Source of the DNA: Picochlorum sp. 'celeri'
Lineage: Eukaryota; Chlorophyta; Trebouxiophyceae
Reading direction: 5' to 3'
Assembly: GCA_010909725.1 (NCBI GenBank)
Contig: JAACMV010000011.1
Span: 868,001-932,000 of the forward strand
DNA: 64,000 bases
Shown: positions 50,827-58,831 of the stretch, piece after piece
How positions within the stretch are numbered: position 1 is the first letter of the stretch
Layout of the letters: each line of letters begins with the position of its first letter
The notes under the pieces: generated by a model
What the model was told of the DNA's origin: nothing
Seen by the model: the letters and a program-made list of their open reading frames with translations, nothing else
The model's database searches: none
Translations under genes and position numbers: made by a program

Positions 50827-53286
50827 TTAATGGTCCATTTGATCGGTATCATCTGATGAGGCGTGGTCCGGTGGAATCTCCACTCCATGCTGGTGTAGGA
50901 GCTGTTCCAATTCCTCAATCCTGTTCTGTAGATGGGAGCATTTGGATTGGACGACTTGCTGCGTCAGAGATACAGCAAGTTTCATTGGGATATGTCCGTC
51001 CGAGCTGCCACCGGTGATGGGAGTACCAGACGCCATGGTGTCCAAGACAGAGTTGAAGTATGCAGCAGACTGTGCAGACACTGATCGCCTGGTACCCTCT
51101 GCTGCATGGACTAGGTGGTCCTTTGTCAACACGATGCCGTCTGTTGATCCTTGTTGTATGCTTGCGTGAATGAGATGCTTCGAGGCTCTGCGAGCGAGTT
51201 CAGCAATGTCAGCTCCACTGAATCCCTCAAACATGTCCTCGTGCTCCATGGCAAATTCTTCCAGGTCAAAGCCTTCTTCCTTTGGGCACTTGGACAGCGA
51301 CTTTTTCAAGATTGATATGCGTCCTTCATGGTCTGGGAGAGGCACATGAATCAACTGTGCCAAGCGTCCTGGTCGTAAAAGGGCTGGATCAATTGTTTCA
51401 GGTCTATTTGTAGCACCAATCACAATGACACCGCTTGTCTTTTCTCTCTCCACCCCATCAATTTCGCAGAGTAATTGTGCTACGACTCGTGCTGCAATAT
51501 CCCCGTCGTTGCTTGCTCCGACTGTCGATGATGTTCGTCGTCTTGGTGCCAAGGCATCCAATTCATCAATAAACACAACACATGGTTTTGATAGTCTTGC
51601 AGCCGCAAAAATCTCTCGGATTGTACGCTCGCTTTCACCCATCCACTTTTGTAGCACTTCAGGTCCATTAATACATACAAAATTAGCTTTGCAGGAATGG
51701 GCGACCGCTTTTGCGAGGAGTGTCTTGCCACAGCCTGGGGGGCCATAGAGGAGCGCTCCAGGACTCATGGCCATCCCATACTGCTCTATGATAGAATAAT
51801 GATGTGTGGGCCATTCAATAAGCTCTTTAAGTTCATTCTTCACGTCTTCCAACCCACCGATATCATCCCAGGATGTCTTGCTGGTCTGTGGAAGATGCAT
51901 CCCAAAAGATCTCAACACACCTGGTCGAAGCGATTGCACAGAGGCGATGAGGTGCTTCATCTCTATGACTGGCAGAGATTCAGGAGGCGTTGAGATATCA
52001 ATTGCACCATCCAGGCTATCTATGACTGCTGCAAGTGCTGCTTCAGATACAGTGGCTGCGATGTCTGCTGCCAAAAAGCCTTGCATATCATCACATAGAG
52101 CTGACAAGTCCACGTCTGCTGCACACTGTGCATGCGCAATGCAGCCTTTCAAAATTTCCAATCGATCTTCTGGAGATGGACTTCCCATGTACAGCTCTGT
52201 ATCCAACCGACCGTACCTTCGCAATGATGGATCAATGGATCCCAGTTGGTTTGTTGCACAAACAACAGCAACATCTGGTCCAGAATCCCGCCTCAAGGAA
52301 TCTAAAAGGCTCACAAAAAGATTCGTTGAGAATGAATCAATGCTATTCGATGATGCACTATCTTTATTTGGGACCAGAGCTTCGAAATTATCGAAAAATA
52401 ATATGGATGGTGCACATGACGTTGCCTTTCTGAATGCACTCTTCAACCTGTTCTCTGCATCCTCGTTTCCCACACACTCTGGGCATGATACAGTGATAAC
52501 AGGAACACCACTCTCTTGCTCAAGCCTCGATAATACATATGTTTTACCCGACCCTGAAGGTCCATGTAATAAGACACCTCTACCAGCAGCAACACCAAGT
52601 CTCTGACACAAATCTCTGTGCTTCAATGGAATCACAATATGCTCCCGTAACTTTTTCTTCAAACCTTCAAATCCACCAACAGATTTGAATCCACGAGCAC
52701 CATTTTCTTGTTTCACCTCGCGCTTTCGTTTCATGGTTGCATCATATGCTGCCGACTCTCGCAGCAAAGCATCACGCCCATCCCCCCATCTCCTGGCAGC
52801 AATCATATGCTCCATTTTCGATCGTTCCATACATTGTAACATCTCTGACGTGCACTCTCCATTGTCTCTAACCCACTTCCATTCATCGAAACAAAACACC
52901 CACCCCTGTCGACCAGCATCAAGAGGCAACCCATCACACCGTACACCATTCTGCACCCAGCTCTTGTTTCCACCCAATCCCCAATCTGTATCCATTCCAC
53001 CCACAAGTATATCCTCATTCTTCTTGCTAGTAGTCTGAGCACTCATCGCTGCCTCGCGAAACAAGGGCGTCGCAGTCTTTCCTAAGAATCGACTCTGTGA
53101 CCTTGCTCCTCCAATAGCACGCTGAGCATTCGTATCTTCTTCCCCCGTCCTCTCCACAGCAGGCTCTCTATCAGCAACAATAATACTAGATGTTTCTGGC
53201 TCTCTATAAGTGCCTCCGCCTCCGAAAATGGAGGACGTTTGCCACCACGACCCGGGTGTCATGGTTGACACCATGGGTTCAGACAT
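50827..53286 (-). CDS. CDC48-like double AAA ATPase, divergent
   Basis: Single exon, 819 residues. There are two AAA domains. D1 (about 205-425) has Walker A GPSGSGKT, but Walker B reads SILFFDNFEALV, with Asn where the catalytic Glu should be; its arginine region is RRYGRLD. D2 (about 470-700) is intact: GPPGCGKTLLAKAVAHSCKA, VVFIDELDALAPRR, GATNRPETIDPALLRPGRLA and FSGADIAELARRASK. The first 200 residues are not the CDC48 N-domain. They are low in complexity and contain a Trp-rich segment (GWVFCFDEWKWVRDNG). A coiled coil ends the chain and the VCP tail motif is absent. It is a CDC48-family unfoldase of unknown target. PEX1/PEX6 or AFG2 relatives were considered, but no specific signature was seen. 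Confidence 0.82.
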   Translation of the reverse strand: MSEPMVSTMTPGSWWQTSSIFGGGGTYREPETSSIIVADREPAVERTGEEDTNAQRAIGGARSQSRFLGKTATPLFREAAMSAQTTSKKNEDILVGGMDTDWGLGGNKSWVQNGVRCDGLPLDAGRQGWVFCFDEWKWVRDNGECTSEMLQCMERSKMEHMIAARRWGDGRDALLRESAAYDATMKRKREVKQENGARGFKSVGGFEGLKKKLREHIVIPLKHRDLCQRLGVAAGRGVLLHGPSGSGKTYVLSRLEQESGVPVITVSCPECVGNEDAENRLKSAFRKATSCAPSILFFDNFEALVPNKDSASSNSIDSFSTNLFVSLLDSLRRDSGPDVAVVCATNQLGSIDPSLRRYGRLDTELYMGSPSPEDRLEILKGCIAHAQCAADVDLSALCDDMQGFLAADIAATVSEAALAAVIDSLDGAIDISTPPESLPVIEMKHLIASVQSLRPGVLRSFGMHLPQTSKTSWDDIGGLEDVKNELKELIEWPTHHYSIIEQYGMAMSPGALLYGPPGCGKTLLAKAVAHSCKANFVCINGPEVLQKWMGESERTIREIFAAARLSKPCVVFIDELDALAPRRRTSSTVGASNDGDIAARVVAQLLCEIDGVEREKTSGVIVIGATNRPETIDPALLRPGRLAQLIHVPLPDHEGRISILKKSLSKCPKEEGFDLEEFAMEHEDMFEGFSGADIAELARRASKHLIHASIQQGSTDGIVLTKDHLVHAAEGTRRSVSAQSAAYFNSVLDTMASGTPITGGSSDGHIPMKLAVSLTQQVVQSKCSHLQNRIEELEQLLHQHGVEIPPDHASSDDTDQMDH

Positions 53287-53519
53287 GTCTTTTTGTATCT
53301 GACGTTCTCTTCTTAGTGTCTAGGAGTCCTTTGGTATCTGTAAGGTGAATATTGTGATATAATTACTATACCAAATGCATCATTTGCAGAGATTGTGAGG
53401 AAATTATGATGAAATGCATCCAATGGGTGCAATGAAGCAGGCACCTGCTACTTGATTCTGAACCACCCATTTGGCTACACCGGTTTCATTGCCAGAGGCA
53501 GTCTATTTTATCAAATACA

Positions 53520-54341
53520 ATGATGAAGCCATCGGTGGTGACGAATAGTCATCATGGATTGTTTTTGAATCCCAGAAGGGCGTCTCAGCGATATTCTGTT
53601 GTACCACAATGTGCAGCAGGTGAGCGTGTTGGTTCTGGCACCGATAGCGGAGCAGGGTACAGTAGAAGGAGATCCGAGGTTATCAAAGATGCATGCATCA
53701 TAGGAATAGGTTATTTAATGGGGTTGCAGCCTTCGAGCGCCCGTGCAGCTGAAGATCTTGTTACTACTTTGGAGCCAGTGGCACAGACAGCAACGGTGGG
53801 GGATGTTGTGTTGTCCACGTTGAGCGATTGCTCTCTTGCCGTGTCTGTGTATCCAAAATTTTCGTACAATGCAAGTGGAGGAGGTGGAAGAGGACGCGTG
53901 GTGTCTCAGGAAGGAGACATCTTGCATGTTGAATTTGATGCCAGCACATTGAATATTCCCCCAATAGATTATGCATCTACCAAAGTCATCGGGGTTCCCA
54001 TTCCTCCACCACTCCAAATCCGTATTATTCCAAAAGAGTTGAAAGGTACTGTGAACAGGAGAACTGGTGAGACGAATCTCAACTTTGATGCCTTGTTCCA
54101 ATTCGATGCTGGTTCACTGTACCATGCAAAACCTCTTTCTGTTGCAACGACGCTCTCTACAGAGGGATCATCCGGTACTTTATTACGGGGATCTGGTGCC
54201 CGTATGATGAATGGAAGTGGAAAAGCAAAGCTCGCTGGTGTCGCGCAAGTCCCAAAGACTGGGGATGGTTTTCTGGATTCATTTCTTTTGCTGCCATCTG
54301 AAGCACTGGCAGTCCTCAGTGCAGATCTTACATTCACATAA
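53520..54341 (+). CDS. Putative thylakoid-lumen protein, unrecognised
   Basis: Single exon, 273 residues. The N-terminus is bipartite. A Ser/Arg/Asn-rich stretch of about 45 residues is followed by twin-arginine-bearing YSRRRSEVIKDACIIGIGYL and a hydrophobic core ending in SSARA, an AxA-like lumenal cleavage site before AED. This is the classic layout for Tat-type import to the thylakoid lumen. The mature part is beta-rich with LSTLSDCSLAVSVYPKFSYN, DILHVEFDASTLNIPPIDYA, IPPPLQIRIIPKELKG and NLNFDALFQFDAG. I do not recognise the family. It lies divergent from the AAA gene across 230 bp. Confidence 0.68.
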   Translation: MMKPSVVTNSHHGLFLNPRRASQRYSVVPQCAAGERVGSGTDSGAGYSRRRSEVIKDACIIGIGYLMGLQPSSARAAEDLVTTLEPVAQTATVGDVVLSTLSDCSLAVSVYPKFSYNASGGGGRGRVVSQEGDILHVEFDASTLNIPPIDYASTKVIGVPIPPPLQIRIIPKELKGTVNRRTGETNLNFDALFQFDAGSLYHAKPLSVATTLSTEGSSGTLLRGSGARMMNGSGKAKLAGVAQVPKTGDGFLDSFLLLPSEALAVLSADLTFT

Positions 54342-54400
54342 TAATTTATTACTATAACACTATTGATTCAAAGAAGAGAAGTAGGCGGAACAGAACATCA

Positions 54401-55315
54401 TCACGCGTCTTTGCGCATCGGTAAATACCTGTGGTCCTTTGCTGAATTCTTCCTTCTCCTCTTTTCCATATACTTTTGCAATTGCCCACTCTCCTTCAAC
54501 TCCTTATACTGCAACAGAAGCTCTTGTTTCTTTATCTCGCTCTTCTTCAGATGATATTTACGAGATTGGCCGCGCGTAGCCTGCTTGTGTGCTTCCAAAA
54601 CTTTCTCCCTGCGGGACTCTTTTCGCCGCCGAGCCTCCTCCGTCTTGAGCTGCTGGGTAACCTTTTGCAATTTCTTCTGCAGTCTCTCCTTCTTTCGAGC
54701 ACTTTTTATCTTTGACAATGATTCTTTCAGTTCACGGCGCTCTTCTGGAAGCTTCTCATCAAACACAAAGGAATACCTTTTTTTGAAATCCTTCTCCTCA
54801 TACCTTCCAGACAATGAGTCAAACCGAGGATCTCTGACACGCTTTTTCTTCATTCCAGAACCGTCTCCAAGACCTAGAAGGGAATCTCGAAGCACAGAAA
54901 CAGGCTTCTTGGAAGACATTTCCACTGGTCTATGCTTGTGTTCTCTTGTGAACACCTTTTTCTTCTTCTTGTTCTTCTCCTCCTCCTTTTGTGACTCTGT
55001 CTCACCACCATCTTGCTCTTTCTGTCGACGTTTTGATTCAGAGATGGCATGCTTCTTTGGAAGAGCAATCTCACCTCGCTGGTACAATTGCACGCGTTGC
55101 CCAAGCGGCAACAGCGAGTCCCTATCAATCTCTTGCTCGTCCTCGTCGTCCTCAAACCCACTACTACTACTGCTGCTACCAGGACTATCACGCTCATATT
55201 CAGATGAATTTTCTGCCGATATCACATCCTCCTCGTCACTGCCACCGTCCAAATGATGTTTCTCCAAGCCTGCATGTCCCATGTCCGCATGCAACCCTCT
55301 CTTTCTTTCACGCAT
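54401..55315 (-). CDS. RRP36: rRNA processing protein RRP36
   Basis: Single exon, 304 residues from the ATG at 55315 (upstream in-frame sequence lacks ATG and overlaps UFD1). An acidic Ser-rich N-terminal half precedes the RRP36 core: HRPVEMSSKKPVSVLRD, RVRDPRFDSLSGRYEEKDFK and KRYSFVFDEKLPEERREL. A long Lys/Arg/Glu coiled coil ends with YMEKRRRKNSAKDHRYLP. RRP36 belongs to the small-subunit processome needed for early 18S rRNA cleavages. The gene starts just 49 bp after the UFD1 stop on the same strand, so its promoter must lie within UFD1 or that gap. Confidence 0.9.
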   Translation of the reverse strand: MRERKRGLHADMGHAGLEKHHLDGGSDEEDVISAENSSEYERDSPGSSSSSSGFEDDEDEQEIDRDSLLPLGQRVQLYQRGEIALPKKHAISESKRRQKEQDGGETESQKEEEKNKKKKKVFTREHKHRPVEMSSKKPVSVLRDSLLGLGDGSGMKKKRVRDPRFDSLSGRYEEKDFKKRYSFVFDEKLPEERRELKESLSKIKSARKKERLQKKLQKVTQQLKTEEARRRKESRREKVLEAHKQATRGQSRKYHLKKSEIKKQELLLQYKELKESGQLQKYMEKRRRKNSAKDHRYLPMRKDA

Positions 55316-55364
55316 ATACCCTCCCAATATTTTTACAATACATGTATTTATTTGTATATCAGGA

Positions 55365-56372
55365 CTATGCGAGTCGATACGACTTTCCCTGGAAAGGCTT
55401 GAAACCATCCTCCGCATCCTTCTTTTCTGCTGCATCTACACCATCAGTGTCTGATGATGGTTTCTTTGCCTGGGATGCTGAAGACGTCTGAGCATCAGGA
55501 CTACTAAACTTGGCTGCCAATCTATCTTTAAACATGAGTTTACCGCTCTTCTTCCTCCCTAGTCCATTACTTGGTGGAGCACCAGACACAGCATTATCTG
55601 TTGTTGATGAAGGACCCTGAGCTGGGAGCGGCGGAGCTTCCGACGCAGGTTTTCCATCCAATCGCTTCGCCGATCCTGTAAATGCAGAGAACCGCGGCTG
55701 AGGTGGCTCCTCAACCGCCTCCTGCTTTGCAGACCCACCAAGGCTCTGTTGACTGACAGAGGATGATGTTGCTCCAGCTGCAGACACGCCACTCATGGGT
55801 ACCGTAGTCTCCTCCACATAATCCAACGGTGGCGCAAAGTCAACATTACAATCCGTCTCAATCACCGAAATCGCCTCTGCCGGCTTTGCATCAATAATAT
55901 CAATCTGATATACTTTATTATTATAGTGAATGGGTATCGTATCCCCCACCGTCAGACACGAAAATCCTCGCAATGTCGTCTCCAGAACAGCCTTGGGATT
56001 CGATATATCCAGAAAATCCTTCGAGTGAGGCTGTAATTTGACATACGACCCCTTTGGAAGCGATGCATTGGACAATTTGAGAACCTCACCCTCCTGAAGA
56101 CCTAAATTCTGCATCATCCAGTACGGCAGATACGCAGATCCTTCGTCTGCTATAAACTCCAGCACACCACAATGCGTAAATCGACCAGCTCGAGAATTCT
56201 CTGCTCGAAACAGCATGGGATACTCGATGTGCAACTGAGCCAGCCTATTCAAAGCAGTTGGTGGAAGGAATATCTTATCCCCTTGCTCTGCACTCGACTT
56301 TTCAATAAAGGAAACAGGATAACACCTAAAATGGGCCTCAAAGTGCTGCTGACCACCCCCAAAAAAGAACAT
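55365..56372 (-). CDS. UFD1: UFD1, ubiquitin fusion degradation adaptor
   Basis: Single exon, 335 residues from the ATG at 56372 (MFFFGGGQQHFEAHFRCYPV). The N-terminal UT3 domain is well conserved: GDKIFLPPTALNRLAQLHIE, YPMLFRAENS, THCGVLEFIADEGSAYLPYW, MMQNLGLQEGEVLKL, DFLDISNPKAVLETTLRGFS, CLTVGDTIPI and VIETDCNVDFAPPL. The C-terminal part is Pro/Ser/Ala-rich with FSAFTGSAKRLDGK and ends KPFQGKSYRLA, matching the FSG-type p97-binding segments of UFD1 (RAFSGSGNRLDG and FVAFSGEGQSL). UFD1 with NPL4 brings ubiquitinated proteins to CDC48 for extraction and degradation. A CDC48-like ATPase lies 2 kb away. Confidence 0.95.
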   Translation of the reverse strand: MFFFGGGQQHFEAHFRCYPVSFIEKSSAEQGDKIFLPPTALNRLAQLHIEYPMLFRAENSRAGRFTHCGVLEFIADEGSAYLPYWMMQNLGLQEGEVLKLSNASLPKGSYVKLQPHSKDFLDISNPKAVLETTLRGFSCLTVGDTIPIHYNNKVYQIDIIDAKPAEAISVIETDCNVDFAPPLDYVEETTVPMSGVSAAGATSSSVSQQSLGGSAKQEAVEEPPQPRFSAFTGSAKRLDGKPASEAPPLPAQGPSSTTDNAVSGAPPSNGLGRKKSGKLMFKDRLAAKFSSPDAQTSSASQAKKPSSDTDGVDAAEKKDAEDGFKPFQGKSYRLA

Positions 56373-56671
56373 GGTGCGTCGTTGATCCCTCACTGATTTA
56401 AAAATGAAATACAGACTCGCCTCAATAGGCCCGTTCTTTTCAATAACACAGTCCTGCAGAGTTGAACCTTTGTATTCGTTGTCGTTACGATTGTTCTGGC
56501 TGCAGTCGTTACCCAGAACAAGACCTATCCCTGGTTGATCGACTACGAAACTCTGTAAATGGAATATTAAAAAATACCTCTAGTGGTATACTGAGCCATG
56601 AAATACAAACACCGATCCGTGAAAAGGCAATGTTCAGAAAACGTTGATGTATTATTTTATGACAAATAGAC

Positions 56672-56995
56672 ATGAGTGCTCCCAAAGATACTCACACAAT
56701 CCTTCTGTTTCAGCAAGACCAAGCTGCAAGCAGTAGAACGTTTTACGATTTTCCATCTCTGAAGAGTGCAGCAGGTGGATTGACGCAGATTTTTGAAAAT
56801 CAGCTTAGAGAGTTTAACCCTGATAGGAAGGAATTGACGTATAATATGGCAGATTTGTACGAGTATATCGATCGGGTTCCTGATCTGTCCATGTTGGTGT
56901 TTGACCCGTATACGAAGCAGTATAGACCTTTTACGAAAGCAATGATTAAAGATGTGTTGTTGGAGTTTGTAACCAGTCAGGGTGGGCGTCGGTAG
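56672..56995 (+). CDS. ERH: Enhancer of rudimentary homolog
   Basis: Single exon, 107 residues, the standard ERH size (about 104). MSAPKDTHTILLFQQDQAAS matches ERH MSHTILLVQP. SRTFYDFPSLKSAAGGLTQI, NPDRKELTYNMADLYEYIDR, VPDLSMLVFDPYTKQYRPFT and KAMIKDVLLEF follow the family without gaps. ERH is a small nuclear dimer that works with RNA-processing and methylation complexes. The start has four extra residues relative to animal ERH. Divergent from UFD1 across 300 bp, convergent with the AlkB-like gene. Confidence 0.92.
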   Translation: MSAPKDTHTILLFQQDQAASSRTFYDFPSLKSAAGGLTQIFENQLREFNPDRKELTYNMADLYEYIDRVPDLSMLVFDPYTKQYRPFTKAMIKDVLLEFVTSQGGRR

Positions 56996-57132
56996 GGAAG
57001 AATCTACACATGTATCTTCTTGTGTATCCACATCCATCTGAGTGGTCAAAGGGATTTTAGCAACAAGGAGGTGTATTTTACTTTACACGATGACAGTATT
57101 ATAGGAAGAAAGATACATACATATATATACTA

Positions 57133-58296
57133 CTATGACGATGGTATTCTTGGGTTCATGATGCGAAAAAACAAGGGTGGTATGAGGGATGCAAGCATCA
57201 TCGCTGGGTATCCGTGAGGGAGTTGTGGGGCATCCTGAACATGCTGGAGTAAAAAGTATGGAACTGTTTCCCGAGCGTGGTGATCAGAGTGTCGTTGAAG
57301 CTTGAATGAAACTGCGTTGGTGAATATTGTTGTTGCATTCCAGGAATGCTTTGGCATTGTTCTCTCGTATCTTCCATCTGGACCTTGTTTTCTCTGTAAG
57401 CCATAGTGTTCAATGTAATTGACTGTTTCCAGCATGAGAATGGCAACGAGTGCCTGTCCAAGATGGATGGTCACTCCAGTGGAACCATAGAATGTATATG
57501 TTGCTAGCAACAGTGCCAGAGGAGCAGTAATCCACATGGCAATCTTGGCATACTTTTTCCTCTTCATCTCAGCTCCATACCCACCAATAAGATTCCCATA
57601 GATACTTCTACACCAAAAATGATACACTGTCTCTCCTTTTCGAGCAGTTGCTGGGTCTTTAGGTGTCCCTATCCAACAATGGTGCTGCAAATGACTCCTT
57701 GTCCAGTGCATGTAGAAGTTTGGGATCAAGAGTACAGAAGACAACCACCTTTCAAATGGATCAGCGCTGTGGAGGAGCTCATGTGCTACTGTGAATGCCA
57801 TTGAATTAGCGACTCCCAAACTCACAATACTCCCAATATACGCCGCCAGTGACATTGTATCTCTGTGTGTGCACAGCAGGTGACACACACCTGCCAACAT
57901 GGCATATGTTGCAGGGACATAGAGCTGCACTAGCCTTCTGTATCTGCCATATGTGTGAGCAGACTCCACATCTTCCTTCTTGGTATTGGTATAATCAGAT
58001 CCCAGTATTGTATCAAGTAGAGGAATAGCGATGAAGGCATACACAACAGTGAGTATGCTCGAGGCAATAGCCCAAGATTGGGTGGTGTTTCTGCCAGTCA
58101 TGGCAGCAGCACCTAGTGTAATCATAGGCATGATGAAACTGCACAGATAGCCCACCCACCCAGGCATATACTCCATCCATATCTGCCCAAGATATGTTTC
58201 ACTGTCCTTGTTGCGTGGAGATGACTGGTGTGAAATCTGACGTTTCTTTCCCTGAAAAGACCACGCGGACCTGTCGAATATGGCAGTCGTACTCAT
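57133..58296 (-). CDS. AlkB-type alkane/fatty-acyl monooxygenase
   Basis: Single exon, 387 residues from the ATG at 58296. An integral-membrane di-iron enzyme with the eight-histidine pattern of AlkB/XylM: VAHELLHSADPFERW (HExxH), MHWTRSHLQHHCWIGTPKDP, LETVNYIEHYGLQRK and SFKLQRHSDHHARETVPYFL. NYIEHYGL and LQRHSDHHA are AlkB signatures rather than those of plant desaturases or sterol oxidases. Four to six hydrophobic segments surround them. AlkB hydroxylates terminal carbons of alkanes or fatty acids with rubredoxin as electron donor; no rubredoxin domain is fused here. A CTT repeat (58309-58326) lies just upstream of the start. The family is best known from bacteria, so transfer is possible. 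Confidence 0.9.
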   Translation of the reverse strand: MSTTAIFDRSAWSFQGKKRQISHQSSPRNKDSETYLGQIWMEYMPGWVGYLCSFIMPMITLGAAAMTGRNTTQSWAIASSILTVVYAFIAIPLLDTILGSDYTNTKKEDVESAHTYGRYRRLVQLYVPATYAMLAGVCHLLCTHRDTMSLAAYIGSIVSLGVANSMAFTVAHELLHSADPFERWLSSVLLIPNFYMHWTRSHLQHHCWIGTPKDPATARKGETVYHFWCRSIYGNLIGGYGAEMKRKKYAKIAMWITAPLALLLATYTFYGSTGVTIHLGQALVAILMLETVNYIEHYGLQRKQGPDGRYERTMPKHSWNATTIFTNAVSFKLQRHSDHHARETVPYFLLQHVQDAPQLPHGYPAMMLASLIPPLFFRIMNPRIPSS

Positions 58297-58831
58297 TCCT
58301 TTGTTTTTCTTCTTCTTCTTCTTCTTACCTGAGGCACTCCAAGGCAGAGGAACAATTCCTTTTTTTTTTGACGTAAAACTCAATTATTAAATTAAATGAT
58401 ATGCTTTGCTGAGAGCCAAACGGTTATGCTCCTCGGAAGTAGACGATCTGTGAATCAAGACTTGTCTTTCTCGTTTTGAAAAACCCTTTCTTGTCACAGA
58501 CCAACAACGAGTATCGCACAGTTTTTGAATACAAGATAAACACTGTTTATAGTAACTAGAGTGTACTTTCTTCTACTATGCATGCCATATGGTCCATCAA
58601 GTTTGAGGAGATTCGTCCACGTCAGCACATTACGTGTCTGACAACACTTCCTTGTATTGGAATACCAAACATTTTCTAATAATGTTCTGTGGTATATATA
58701 CACGCATGATCACTTCTATATTGTTACACTACTATATATTGTTGATGTTTATGAAAATAGTGAAGAAGATGGTGGTGGTGGTGATATGGAAGATGGTATG
58801 TAGAGAGACAAGCAAGCATGCATGCACTTGC
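58297..58831. other. Intergenic region, AlkB-like / calnexin
   Basis: About 535 bp. The left end has (CTT)6 at 58309-58326. On the minus strand a poly-Lys-encoding frame extends upstream of the AlkB-like start without ATG. TTACA at 58722 fits the calnexin polyadenylation signal. Otherwise AT-rich, with no gene seen. Confidence 0.45.
58309..58326. repeat. (CTT)6 repeat upstream of AlkB-like gene
   Basis: Six CTT units just upstream of the AlkB-like start codon, likely in its 5' leader or core promoter. On the coding strand this is an AAG run. Confidence 0.85.

Noticed and set aside
56672..56995. SAP18 as identity of the small protein
   Set aside because: Length and opening looked similar at first, but the whole chain follows ERH, not SAP18.
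58297..58383. N-terminal Lys-rich extension of the AlkB-like protein
   Set aside because: The frame is open but has no ATG upstream of 58296 and is an AAG repeat, so I treat it as leader sequence.
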